Assembly: GCF_016734805.1 (NCBI RefSeq)
Contig: NZ_JAERQG010000001.1
Span: 1,426,001 to 1,490,000 of the forward strand
From: Marivirga atlantica
GTDB lineage: Bacteria; Bacteroidota; Bacteroidia; Cytophagales; Cyclobacteriaceae
Direction: 5' to 3'
DNA: 64,000 bases
Shown: one piece after another, positions 52,065-59,975 of the stretch
How positions within the stretch are numbered: the first letter of the stretch is position 1
Layout of the letters: each line of letters opens with the position of its first letter
Translations under genes and position numbers: made by a program
Notes under the pieces: generated by a model
Database searches by the model: none
What the model saw: the letters and a program-made list of their open reading frames with translations, nothing else
What the model was told of the DNA's origin: nothing

Positions 52065-52559
52065 ATGGACGGAAATCTGCATCAGATTAAAACAGAAATT
52101 TATGACAAATGCGCATTTCAGCTTTCGGACTTTATAACAGAAACTGAAAGCAAAGAATATAACGCTTGCCGATTTAAGCTCAACGGACTGAATATTTTGA
52201 GCAGAAATGCCAAAATAACGCCAACAAAGAAAGGACAGTTTGTAACATTCTGGAAACGAAATGAGCATGGTCCGATTCAACCTTTTGATGAAAATGACCG
52301 AATTGATTTTTATACAGTAAACGTCCGCACTGAAAATGAATTTGGACAGTTTGTATTTCCGAGATCTGTACTGCTGGAAAAAGGAATTCTATCAACAGAA
52401 AACAAAGAAGGAAAACGCGCATTTAGAGTTTATCCGAACTGGGATACCCTTCATAGTAAACAAGCCCAACGAACTCAAAAATGGCAACTAAATTATTTTT
52501 ATCAAATAAATGATTCAACGGACTTAAAAAAAGTAACTAAGCTGTATAATGAAAAATGA
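52065..52559 (+). CDS. MepB-family protein
   Basis: 164 residues. The whole length matches the MepB type: NACRFKLNGLNILSRNAKITPTKKGQFVTFWKR, then FDENDRIDFYTVNVR and FVFPRSVLLEKGILS. In Staphylococcus mepB sits beside a multidrug efflux gene, but its activity is unknown. A small XRE gene overlaps its 3' end by 11 bp, so the two are expressed together. Isolated among accessory genes, suggesting acquisition. Confidence 0.87.
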   Translation: MDGNLHQIKTEIYDKCAFQLSDFITETESKEYNACRFKLNGLNILSRNAKITPTKKGQFVTFWKRNEHGPIQPFDENDRIDFYTVNVRTENEFGQFVFPRSVLLEKGILSTENKEGKRAFRVYPNWDTLHSKQAQRTQKWQLNYFYQINDSTDLKKVTKLYNEK

Positions 52560-53091
52560 GGTTCAACAGTTAAGAGAGGAACAAAACCTTACCCAGGCCG
52601 AGCTGGCCGCGAAATCAGGAGTTTCTTTAAGAACCATTCAAAGAATTGAGGCAGGCTACAGACCTAAAGGTTTTACGCTCAGGGCCATCGCAAAAGCCCT
52701 GGAAGTCAAACCTGACGTCCTTGTCCAAAACAACAGCCTAGATTCTGAAATAGATCGTGCAAAAATTATTAACATTTCATCTTTATCATTTTTGCTCCTG
52801 CCTTTCGGCAATATTATTATCCCGGCAATTTTAACCTCCCGCACAAAAAATAAACGAGCAAAAGCCCTGGGAAAAAGTGTTCTTAGCATTCAAATTGTAT
52901 GGACCTGCATCACTTGTATTTTAATGATAGTAAGTCCGTTTCTACAAGTTCAGCTCTCATTAAAAATTCCATTATTTATGGTGTTTCTGGTCGTACTTAT
53001 TTGTATTAACGCGATCATTATTTTAAAAAACGGCTACAGTTTGAACCAGCATCAGGAATTAGCTATTAAACTAAAAAACAGCATCTTATAA
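52549..53091 (+). CDS. XRE helix-turn-helix protein with C-terminal membrane domain
   Basis: 180 residues. Helix-turn-helix at about 6-58 (LTQAELAAKSGVSLRTIQRIEAG) and three hydrophobic segments at about 78-95, 107-128 and 132-155. The arrangement suggests a membrane-tethered regulator that changes DNA binding when the membrane part receives a signal. It overlaps MepB at the start. Target sites not identified. Confidence 0.87.
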   Translation: MKNEVQQLREEQNLTQAELAAKSGVSLRTIQRIEAGYRPKGFTLRAIAKALEVKPDVLVQNNSLDSEIDRAKIINISSLSFLLLPFGNIIIPAILTSRTKNKRAKALGKSVLSIQIVWTCITCILMIVSPFLQVQLSLKIPLFMVFLVVLICINAIIILKNGYSLNQHQELAIKLKNSIL

Positions 53092-53178
53092 GCACTGTCG
53101 TAAGATTGGCATAAAATTGACGCCAAATTTTTAGGTTAGTTTTAAAGGTCTTTCCCGAATTTTACTCAAAAAATTTGG

Positions 53179-54117
53179 ATGAAAACATTTAAAAAAATGC
53201 TGCTGATCTTAGTGGCAATTCTTATCATTTCAAGTATTGGCGGATACTTTTATTTTGACCAAAAGTTTACCCCACCGGAAAATTATCTTCAGGTTGCATA
53301 CTATTCCGATAACATACCAATTGAGTGGGTTTCAACTAATAGTAATTCGCATGCTGCCTTGCTGCTGCCTGTTAATCTTAAAGGGATTGATAAATTATTT
53401 TATATGCAACTGGATTTCGGTTCGCCAACAACCATTTTCTATAAAGCTCCATTGGAATCCATCCGGGAAAAATTTCCTATGCAGATTTCATTCCCTAAGA
53501 AAACAAACGGGATTCCTTTGGCGCTAAAACTTCAAAATATGCAGGTTTCATCTAACTCTTTTAAGGTGATTGATTATGGGGTAAAAGTTGACTTTGAGAA
53601 TAAGGAAAATAAAAATATAATAGGAACATTGGGGACTGACTTACTAGAAAAGCGAATAGTAACATTAGATTTCAAAAACGATCTTTGTTCATTCTCTGAA
53701 AGGGTATTGGCAGAAGGCTTTAGCGATTTTGAATTCAAAAAACGAAGAATATTACTTCCTGCAACAATCGGAAATGAAAATCTCAAATTCATGTATGATT
53801 CCGGCACAAGTGGTTATGAACTGATTGTCAGCAAAGAGGATTGGAAAAAATTCCGAAGCGGAGAAGGAAAAGAAAAAACTGACAAAGGAAATTCATGGGG
53901 AAATACCTTAAAAATTGTTTCAGCTCCGGCCAACCAAAAAATTCAATTCGTAGATACTACACTTTCTCTTTCTGAGGTTACCTACATTGAAGGTACATCA
54001 AAAATTCAGCATGCATTAATGGCACTTTCCGGCATGCAGGGGATGATTGGCAACAGGCTCTTTCTGAATCATAAAATAATCTTAGACTGCAAAAATGAAA
54101 AGTTTAAAGTGGAATAA
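53179..54117 (+). CDS. Membrane-anchored protein with two aspartic-protease-like units
   Basis: 312 residues with an N-terminal anchor (about 7-26). Two retropepsin-like halves: LDFGSPTTIFY (about 78-88) with DFG instead of D-T/S-G, followed by IIGTLGTDLLEKRIVTLDF, and the second unit YDSGTSGYELIVS (about 214-226) with a proper DSG, followed by GMIGNRLFLNHKIILDC. In classical two-domain enzymes each half gives one Asp. Here the first motif retains Asp but loses the usual Thr/Ser, so activity is uncertain. Probably periplasmic; single gene. Confidence 0.75.
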   Translation: MKTFKKMLLILVAILIISSIGGYFYFDQKFTPPENYLQVAYYSDNIPIEWVSTNSNSHAALLLPVNLKGIDKLFYMQLDFGSPTTIFYKAPLESIREKFPMQISFPKKTNGIPLALKLQNMQVSSNSFKVIDYGVKVDFENKENKNIIGTLGTDLLEKRIVTLDFKNDLCSFSERVLAEGFSDFEFKKRRILLPATIGNENLKFMYDSGTSGYELIVSKEDWKKFRSGEGKEKTDKGNSWGNTLKIVSAPANQKIQFVDTTLSLSEVTYIEGTSKIQHALMALSGMQGMIGNRLFLNHKIILDCKNEKFKVE

Positions 54118-54462
54118 AGCCTGCCGCCACGCTCACTTCTTAACTATGTTGAATAAGTTGGAAATCCAAAATTAAAGCTTTGGACCATAAATTCTGTATA
54201 AGCACAAATAAGACTGAAAAAAAATACTGTATTTCTCAAAAAATTTTAAAGTAATTCAGCTAACTCAAGTATTTTCCATCATCGAGCCGACCTTTGTTTA
54301 ACAGGTCTGGTTATTACTCTTCACTTTCGGACTCTATCACTTTAATAAACAGTGAGCCTTGTTGGATACTGCATAAATTCCTAGTTTTGGCTTTTCATAG
54401 CCTACTCTAACAAGCTTAATTTATTTAAGCTCTTAGCAAATATTAAAATACAAGACACATTA
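54118..54462. other. 345-bp gap with dispersed repeat
   Basis: No gene seen in either strand. The only structure noted is the repeat at 54244-54316 shared with 49615-49696. AT-rich; presumably holds the promoter of the next gene, but no TAnnTTTG element is convincing. Confidence 0.5.
54244..54316 (+). repeat. Dispersed intergenic repeat, copy 2
   Basis: Same orientation and block order as the copy at 49615-49696, and likewise in a gene-free stretch upstream of an accessory gene. Confidence 0.55.
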
Positions 54463-55161
54463 ATGAAAAAATACTTGACACTCTTTCTTCTTTTTTTAGG
54501 GGTATTCGGATATGCGCAAGATGTAAAAAATATTGAAATCACATTAGAATCTGGAGACGTTAAAACAACAAATTGGATAAACTTAAAAGAAACTCCAACC
54601 TTTCAAAAACCATTCTTAACAGTTGATTCTATATCCGGACAAAAGATTAAAATAAAAGATATTAAAAGCTATAAAGGATACGACCAAAATGGGTATTACA
54701 GACAATTGCAAAAAATCGATTTAAACCAAAAAGGAAGATTTAGATTTACTGAATTAATGTTTAGAAAAGATTCGACTGAGGCAGTTAAAATATACTACAA
54801 TAAAAACACTTTTGCATTAGAAGCTGAGACAGGTAATAAAACCTACTTTCAATATCAATTAAAAAATAAAGAAATAAAAAAGCTTACTTATAAAAACATA
54901 AATCAAGATTTTATTGATTTGAACTACAAAAGCGAAAGCTTAGATAAAGCAAAACAAATCAAAATTCTACAGTATACCTCAATGGCCATTGCAACCGGAC
55001 TTTTAGGATATTACATAATTGATAATGAAGCTCCTTATAAAGGCAGTTTTATGAAAAATGATTTTGCATTTTACACGGCAGGAGTTTTCTTCGTTCTGCC
55101 ATTTGCATTAGAAAAAATAAAAAAAGATAAACTAATAGATGCATTAAAAAATTACAAATAG
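54463..55161 (+). CDS. Exported membrane-associated protein of unknown function
   Basis: 232 residues. Signal peptide about 1-18 (ending GYA-Q), a lysine-rich beta-like middle (VDSISGQKIKIKDIKSYKGY), and two hydrophobic segments near the C-terminus (about 168-186 and 203-221). Not recognised. Strongly AT-rich, with AAA/AAT codons dominating even compared with neighbours, which supports foreign origin. Convergent with the serine hydrolase gene, 9 bp apart, without a terminator. Confidence 0.65.
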   Translation: MKKYLTLFLLFLGVFGYAQDVKNIEITLESGDVKTTNWINLKETPTFQKPFLTVDSISGQKIKIKDIKSYKGYDQNGYYRQLQKIDLNQKGRFRFTELMFRKDSTEAVKIYYNKNTFALEAETGNKTYFQYQLKNKEIKKLTYKNINQDFIDLNYKSESLDKAKQIKILQYTSMAIATGLLGYYIIDNEAPYKGSFMKNDFAFYTAGVFFVLPFALEKIKKDKLIDALKNYK

Positions 55162-55170
55162 CAGTTGGCT

Positions 55171-56265
55171 TTAATCTGCATTATCTACCATAGATGCTAA
55201 TATAACATCCTTTAAAATAGCAAATGGTAGCTTGTCTTCTTCTGAATTATAGGCACCTCCAGTAAACACAGCTACAATATTCTTCTCAGGTACTACCATA
55301 ATGTACTGCCCGCCATTGCCGGTAGCAGTTTTAGTTATTAATACTTCTTCTTTTACTTTAATAGGTATGTTCCACCAAAGATAGCCGTAGTCAAGCCCTG
55401 CCAGTTTAGTTTGATAAGTCGTTGAAGCTGCGACACAGCTTTCAGAAATGATTTGCTTTCCCTTCCACTTACCTTTATTTAATATAAGTTGTCCAATTTT
55501 GGCCATATCACGCGGTATCATGTACAGCCTTTTAGCTGAAGGAATCACCTCTTTATTTGATGTATGCCCCCATTGTACATTGCTTATTCCCATAGGTTCA
55601 AATAAATATTTTGCTGCAAATTGATCTATTGACATGCCTGAAGCCTGACTCACAATCTCAGCCAATAAAACAGTACCTAACGAACAATAATTGGCTACTT
55701 CTCCAGGCTCATTGACCATAGGTAAATCTAAGGTGTACTGAAGCCAAGCCTTTTTTCTGTAGACTTTATCTTCCTGTCCTTTTGATTTTCTGTCCCAGTC
55801 ATTACAATCTAAACCGCTTGACATGGTGAGTAAATGCTGAATCGTGATTTGCTCTTTGCTTGGATCCAAATTCTTTTTGGGAACTGGTTGTTTGAGGTAT
55901 TTAGAGATTGGGTCATTTACATCGTTAATAAACCCTTTATCGATAGCTATGCCTACCAAAAGAGAGCGAATACTTTTTGAAGTTGAGCGAAGGTCATGAG
56001 GTTCATTGGCTTTTTGGTCATTAAAATATTCTTCCAGCACCAACACGCCATCTTTTATGAGCAAGGTGCTATGCAGTTTGTGTTTCTTACCCTTAAGTTG
56101 ATTAAAAAATAGATGAAATAATGTAGAATCGATACCTTGAGACTTAAGGTTACTAGTTGGCCAGCCATCATTCAATTCTTTTGGTTGCTGGTAAACATAG
56201 GAGTTTTGACCAAAAACTGAGATGCCAAGCATCAATAGAAGTATAGTAGTGAATAGTTTCTTCAT
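55171..56265 (-). CDS. Beta-lactamase-fold serine hydrolase (class C-like)
   Basis: 364 residues, signal peptide about 1-19. Catalytic S-x-x-K at Ser94-Lys97 (STSK); the second motif is YCS (about 194) instead of YxN, and the third box is replaced by GNGGQYIMV. This pattern fits esterase or D-aminopeptidase-like members of the family rather than true antibiotic beta-lactamases. Periplasmic or outer-membrane. First gene beyond the accessory stretch, with core-like composition. Confidence 0.92.
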   Translation of the reverse strand: MKKLFTTILLLMLGISVFGQNSYVYQQPKELNDGWPTSNLKSQGIDSTLFHLFFNQLKGKKHKLHSTLLIKDGVLVLEEYFNDQKANEPHDLRSTSKSIRSLLVGIAIDKGFINDVNDPISKYLKQPVPKKNLDPSKEQITIQHLLTMSSGLDCNDWDRKSKGQEDKVYRKKAWLQYTLDLPMVNEPGEVANYCSLGTVLLAEIVSQASGMSIDQFAAKYLFEPMGISNVQWGHTSNKEVIPSAKRLYMIPRDMAKIGQLILNKGKWKGKQIISESCVAASTTYQTKLAGLDYGYLWWNIPIKVKEEVLITKTATGNGGQYIMVVPEKNIVAVFTGGAYNSEEDKLPFAILKDVILASMVDNAD

Positions 56266-56281
56266 AAATTAGTTTGGGCCA

Positions 56282-56656
56282 TTAACGATTTATTTTAACC
56301 GCTATTCTACCACTTCTATATAAATCCAAAGCCTCTTGTAAAACCTCTTGAATAGTGTCTACAGGAATATCCTTTTCAGGATCAACTCTTAATATCTTCA
56401 TTCTCTTTCGGCTGCCTATTTCTAATGCAGCATGTTTTAACAGATGGCCTTCCACAAATAGGAGGTAGGGCTTATTACTTTTCTTTTCAATATTCAGAAA
56501 ACAGAACATACGGTTGTAAAAACTAAAACAGGGAATGTTCCATTTAAGGCTTTCACTAATCGCAGTGTCTTGAAGTATAATAAGCTCTCTTAGAGCTAAC
56601 AGACAGCTTTTATTTTGCTCAGTTTGTTTTTCGTAATAGAGATCGATAGGCCGCAT
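56282..56656 (-). CDS. DUF1801-family protein
   Basis: 124 residues of a single DUF1801 domain: SESLKWNIPCFSFYNRMFCFLNIEK is the recognisable core, matching the N-terminal domain of the YdeI-like protein at 29.1 kb. Function unknown. Separated from the pseudouridine synthase gene upstream by 9 bp and from the serine hydrolase by 16 bp, so it belongs to this leftward operon. Confidence 0.85.
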   Translation of the reverse strand: MRPIDLYYEKQTEQNKSCLLALRELIILQDTAISESLKWNIPCFSFYNRMFCFLNIEKKSNKPYLLFVEGHLLKHAALEIGSRKRMKILRVDPEKDIPVDTIQEVLQEALDLYRSGRIAVKINR

Positions 56657-56665
56657 CCACTAAAG

Positions 56666-57247
56666 TTAGAAACTTGATTCATCTATTTCAATAACCTCAC
56701 CAGCTTTTAAATCTTCAATGCCTACTGTGCCAATTCTTACCCTGACTAATCTTAAAGTAGGATGGTCAACAGCAGCCGTCATTTTACGCACTTGCCTGAA
56801 CTTACCTTCTGTTAAAGTGATCGATAGCCAGCTTGTAGGTCCATGACGATCAGACCGAATTTTCATTTGCGGTATAATAGTTAAATCTTCCTGATTTAGT
56901 AAACGGGCAGCATGGGCTTTCGCCAGGAAGTCTGTGCCACGATTATTAAATTCTACACCTGCAATCAGACGGTCAATAGCCTCTTGCGTAATTATTCCAT
57001 CTACTTGTGCGAAATATTCTTTTTCTACCTTTTTACTTCTTATAAGCTCGCTGGTTTTGCCATCAGTGGTGAGTAAAAGTAAACCTTCTGATTTTTCATC
57101 AAGCCGGCCTATTGCCATAGTGCCTTCTGGGAAATCGGCTAGTTCCCCCAAGAGTTTTTTGTTTTTCCTCCTGTTTTGATTGTTTACGAATTGTGAGAGG
57201 TAACCATAGGGCTTATATATTTTGAAATGTCGGTGTTTAGTATTCAA
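56666..57247 (-). CDS. RsuA/RluE-family rRNA pseudouridine synthase
   Basis: Modifies one uridine in rRNA. Catalytic GRLDEKSEGLLLLTTDG with Asp in the RLD motif, and KFRQVRKMTAAVDHPTLRLVRVRIG near the end. It lacks an S4 domain, like RluE. No ATG precedes the conserved RHFKIYKPYGYLSQF; I chose the TTG at 57247 because a TTG at 57292 would overlap the preceding gene by 32 bp. Both are possible. Part of the leftward operon with the DHFR-like gene. Confidence 0.9.
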   Translation of the reverse strand: MNTKHRHFKIYKPYGYLSQFVNNQNRRKNKKLLGELADFPEGTMAIGRLDEKSEGLLLLTTDGKTSELIRSKKVEKEYFAQVDGIITQEAIDRLIAGVEFNNRGTDFLAKAHAARLLNQEDLTIIPQMKIRSDRHGPTSWLSITLTEGKFRQVRKMTAAVDHPTLRLVRVRIGTVGIEDLKAGEVIEIDESSF

Positions 57248-57260
57248 GATATATAGCGCA

Positions 57261-57806
57261 TTAATCTTTTCGCACAAAATGGTTTTGGGCAATACTGCCT
57301 AGAAAGAGTTTTGAATGAGTACACTTAAAATTGAGTCTGTTATCCATTGCCGAAAATAGGGGGATGCCACCTCCCAACAAAACAGGGATGATTGTTATAA
57401 TCATCTCGTCTATCAGGTCGTGCTTAAGAAAATTCTGAATGGTGATGCCACCATCAATATAGAGGTTATGAAATCCTTGTTGATGTATGTGTTCAAGAAT
57501 CTCGTGCACCGAACCAGTGACATTAAATACTTTATCATTAAGGTCTTTCGGGATGTCCATTGGGGCCGTGCTGACTACAAATACAGGTTTTTCGTAGGGC
57601 CATTCTATCCCGAAACCAAGTACGGTTTTGAAAGTGTTTTTTCCCATTACAAGGGCATCAGTATTTTCCATGAAGGCATTATAGCCCATATCTATGGAGT
57701 CTGTATTAGGGATGGTATCCAGCCAATCTATTTTTCCTTTGTTGTCAGCAATGTAGCCGTCAATACTAGTGGCTATGTAAACTCGGTTTTTACTCTTCAA
57801 ACTCAC
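57261..57806 (-). CDS. DHFR-like (RibD C-terminal family) reductase
   Basis: 181 residues. VYIATSIDGYIADNKGKIDWL, DALVMGKNTFKTVL, NLYIDGGITIQNFL and ITIIPVLLGGGIPLF are the standard blocks of dihydrofolate-reductase-family proteins of the YyaP/YwjB type. They bind NADPH; the substrate is not established and antifolate resistance should not be assumed. The start overlaps the stop of the upstream gene by 4 bp, so translation is coupled. Confidence 0.92.
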   Translation of the reverse strand: MSLKSKNRVYIATSIDGYIADNKGKIDWLDTIPNTDSIDMGYNAFMENTDALVMGKNTFKTVLGFGIEWPYEKPVFVVSTAPMDIPKDLNDKVFNVTGSVHEILEHIHQQGFHNLYIDGGITIQNFLKHDLIDEMIITIIPVLLGGGIPLFSAMDNRLNFKCTHSKLFLGSIAQNHFVRKD

Positions 57807-58276
57807 TTGTTTTTCGCCTTTCTTTTTGCCTCCTTTTTTTGCCTTTTCAGTTCTTTTTTATAATCCTTTCTCATAGAAGATAAGCCATTAGGGGTTAAAC
57901 TCAGTGGCATTACTCTAGGAAACATAATATTTTGATCAGATGGCATTTCACCAAAAATATCCCATTGAGGACTAGCGTTAAAAGCAGCAATGATTTTTTT
58001 CTGAGTTTTATCACTAACTCTATCTTTACCATTTACGATTTGAGTTTCTGAAGTAATAATTTGACCAGTAGTATCAATTGCAAATCGCACATAAACTCTT
58101 GCATTTTCACAGTCATAAAGGGCATTATCGGAACAACATAGTTGATGGACAATAAAATCACCGAAGGCTTCATTTCCTCCAGGAAATTCAGCTTTTGGCT
58201 TTTGATCACTATTTTGGGAATAGCATAAACTAATTATAGATAAATTGATAGCTATTGCGAGTAAATTTTTCTTCAC
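57803..58276 (-). CDS. Exported TonB-C-like domain protein
   Basis: 157 residues, signal peptide about 1-20 (ending CYS-Q). The mature part resembles a TonB C-terminal-type domain: EFPGGNEAFGDFIV, then VYVRFAIDTTGQIITSETQIVNG and a SPQW block. It has no N-terminal membrane anchor of the TonB energy-transducer kind and ends in a strongly basic tail (KKELKRQKKEAKRKAKNK), probably disordered. It may interact with the cell wall or receptors. Four-bp overlap with the DHFR-like gene. Confidence 0.8.
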   Translation of the reverse strand: MKKNLLAIAINLSIISLCYSQNSDQKPKAEFPGGNEAFGDFIVHQLCCSDNALYDCENARVYVRFAIDTTGQIITSETQIVNGKDRVSDKTQKKIIAAFNASPQWDIFGEMPSDQNIMFPRVMPLSLTPNGLSSMRKDYKKELKRQKKEAKRKAKNK

Positions 58277-58319
58277 AAGAAGTTAGTTTTAGAAATTGAT
58301 ATGTCATTAATGAATAAAA

Positions 58320-58796
58320 CTAATAACTAATCCCTAATTTTTTGAAAATAAAATGCATAAGCCAAGCCGGACCGATTAACAAAAATTGTAAATCCTTGAA
58401 GAATGATGGTTTTTTACCTTCCACTTTATGTCCCCAAAACTGACCAATCCAGGCAACAACAAAAACGATTAATGCAATGGCCCAAAGTGGTAGAAAGTTG
58501 GCTTGATCAGCCAGACGAGCAATGGAAATAGCTATTACAGCCACAAAGAACATCCCAATACCTAATGGGATAGATAGTGTTAGGTAATAAATCATAACCA
58601 CACCTAAAACGATTACAGCCCAGTTATCTAAATAACCTGAGCCGAAAATATAGGTTAATGAATCGTTAGGAATGCTGTAGATAAGTGCCACTACAGACCA
58701 AAAGATGGCTGGAACACATATCCAGTGGACACGCTTATTGGTAGGATTTTGATGGCTACTGCCATATTCTTCTAAAAGTGCATCTATTCGTCTCAT
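58320..58796 (-). CDS. Mpo1-like (DUF962) membrane protein
   Basis: 158 residues, four hydrophobic segments. EYGSSHQNPTNKRVHWICVPAIFWS at the start, with its His residues, and GWIGQFWGHKVEGKKPSF-type sequence near the end mark the Mpo1 family, whose yeast member is an iron-dependent dioxygenase acting on 2-hydroxy fatty acids. The key His pairs are present, so a similar alpha-oxidation activity is plausible. First gene of the leftward run; the divergent his leader lies beyond it. Confidence 0.9.
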   Translation of the reverse strand: MRRIDALLEEYGSSHQNPTNKRVHWICVPAIFWSVVALIYSIPNDSLTYIFGSGYLDNWAVIVLGVVMIYYLTLSIPLGIGMFFVAVIAISIARLADQANFLPLWAIALIVFVVAWIGQFWGHKVEGKKPSFFKDLQFLLIGPAWLMHFIFKKLGISY

Positions 58797-59112
58797 GGAT
58801 ATCTAAGTTTATCAATTAAGTTAATTGAAAACCCTTTTCAATAAAATTTTTCATCAAGATTTTTTTTTATGGCATTCCTTTCTACTTTTGTCAAACACAT
58901 GTTAAACGCAGCAGAAAATATCACTTCAATCAACATAGCTACTCCAGCTATGCATGCTGCTCATCCATTCCATCATTCCTCTTTTTAAGAGGAATAAATC
59001 ATCATAACGCCCAAGGCAAGTGTTTGCCATCAATCCAAAATCTGATTTTAATAATTGCGAACAAATCATTCGTAAAACACTTTAGTATTCATTCAATTCG
59101 AAAAAAACCGTA
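58797..59112 (+). promoter_or_regulatory. his operon control region
   Basis: A 316-bp stretch between divergent genes. It has a TAnnTTTG element (TACTTTTG, 58883-58890), a His-rich leader peptide (58899-58988), an 8-bp hairpin at its end (58976-58983 with 58987-58994) and a second small stem GGCAA/TTGCC near 59014-59027. The -33 TTG is not obvious and no U-run follows the stems, so the attenuation mechanism is unclear. Confidence 0.6.
58899..58988 (+). CDS. His operon leader peptide
   Basis: A 29-residue reading frame ending MHAAHPFHHSSF with four His codons (all CAT) in eight positions, as expected for a ribosome-stalling leader that senses charged tRNA-His. Its ATG lies 9 bases after the TACTTTTG promoter element, so the message is nearly leaderless. 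The codon cluster is followed by a hairpin overlapping the stop. Too short to identify by homology; placement in front of hisG is the main support. Confidence 0.75.
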   Translation: MLNAAENITSINIATPAMHAAHPFHHSSF

Positions 59113-59970
59113 ATGGACAAAATAAAAATAGCAATACAAAAATCTGGTCGTTTAAGTGATGACTCCCTAAAACTTATCAAAGAGTGCGGCATTAAATTCA
59201 ATAATGGCATGGGTAAATTAAAAGCAGTAGCTGATAATTTCCCTTTAGAATTTCTCTTCCTGCGTGATGATGATATTCCTGGTTATGTAGAAGATGGAGT
59301 AGCACACTTAGGAATAGTGGGCGAAAATGTGTTGGTAGAAAAGGAAAAGGATGTTGACAATGTGAAGCTTTTAGGCTTCTCTAAATGCCGACTTTCGATA
59401 GGCGTTGATAGAAATTGGGATTACAAAGGAGTGCAAGAGTTAGCGGGTAAGAGCATTGCGACTTCCTATCCGAAAATTTTAAAGGGCTTTCTTGATAAAA
59501 ACAAAGTAAATGCTGAAATCCACGAAATTAGTGGGTCAGTTGAAATTGCCCCAAGTATTGGCCTTGCTGATGCCGTATGTGATATTGTGAGCTCAGGAAG
59601 TACCCTTTTAAGCAATGGGTTGAAGGAGACCGAGGTGATCATGAAATCACAGGCGGTGCTTATTGCCAATAAATCACTTAATGCCGAGCAGCAAGACATT
59701 CTTGATAAACTGATTTTCAGAATTAATGCGGTTCAGGAAGGTAAAAAGAATAAATACATTCTCTTGAATGCTCCAAATGAAAGCATCGATGAAATTATTA
59801 GCTTATTACCGGGAATGAAAAGCCCAACGGTTTTACCGCTTGCCATGGAAGGTTGGAGTTCATTGCATTCAGTAGTGAAAGAAGATGAGTTCTGGGATGT
59901 TATTGAACAGTTGAAGAAAGTAGGTGCACAAGGTATTTTAGTAGCTCCGATTGAAAAAATGATTATTTAA
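59113..59970 (+). CDS. hisG: ATP phosphoribosyltransferase, long form
   Basis: First step of histidine biosynthesis: ATP + PRPP to phosphoribosyl-ATP. 285 residues, the long form with a C-terminal regulatory domain (about 210-285) that binds histidine, so no HisZ is needed. IAIQKSGRLSDDS at the start and the PRPP loop DAVCDIVSSGSTLLSNGL (about 153-170) are diagnostic. First structural gene after the leader; hisD starts 5 bp downstream. Confidence 0.97.
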   Translation: MDKIKIAIQKSGRLSDDSLKLIKECGIKFNNGMGKLKAVADNFPLEFLFLRDDDIPGYVEDGVAHLGIVGENVLVEKEKDVDNVKLLGFSKCRLSIGVDRNWDYKGVQELAGKSIATSYPKILKGFLDKNKVNAEIHEISGSVEIAPSIGLADAVCDIVSSGSTLLSNGLKETEVIMKSQAVLIANKSLNAEQQDILDKLIFRINAVQEGKKNKYILLNAPNESIDEIISLLPGMKSPTVLPLAMEGWSSLHSVVKEDEFWDVIEQLKKVGAQGILVAPIEKMII

Positions 59971-59975
59971 GCAAG

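Noticed and set aside
55171-56265. Antibiotic beta-lactamase
   Set aside because: The second and third catalytic boxes deviate (YCS, GNGGQ), pointing to an esterase- or peptidase-like member.
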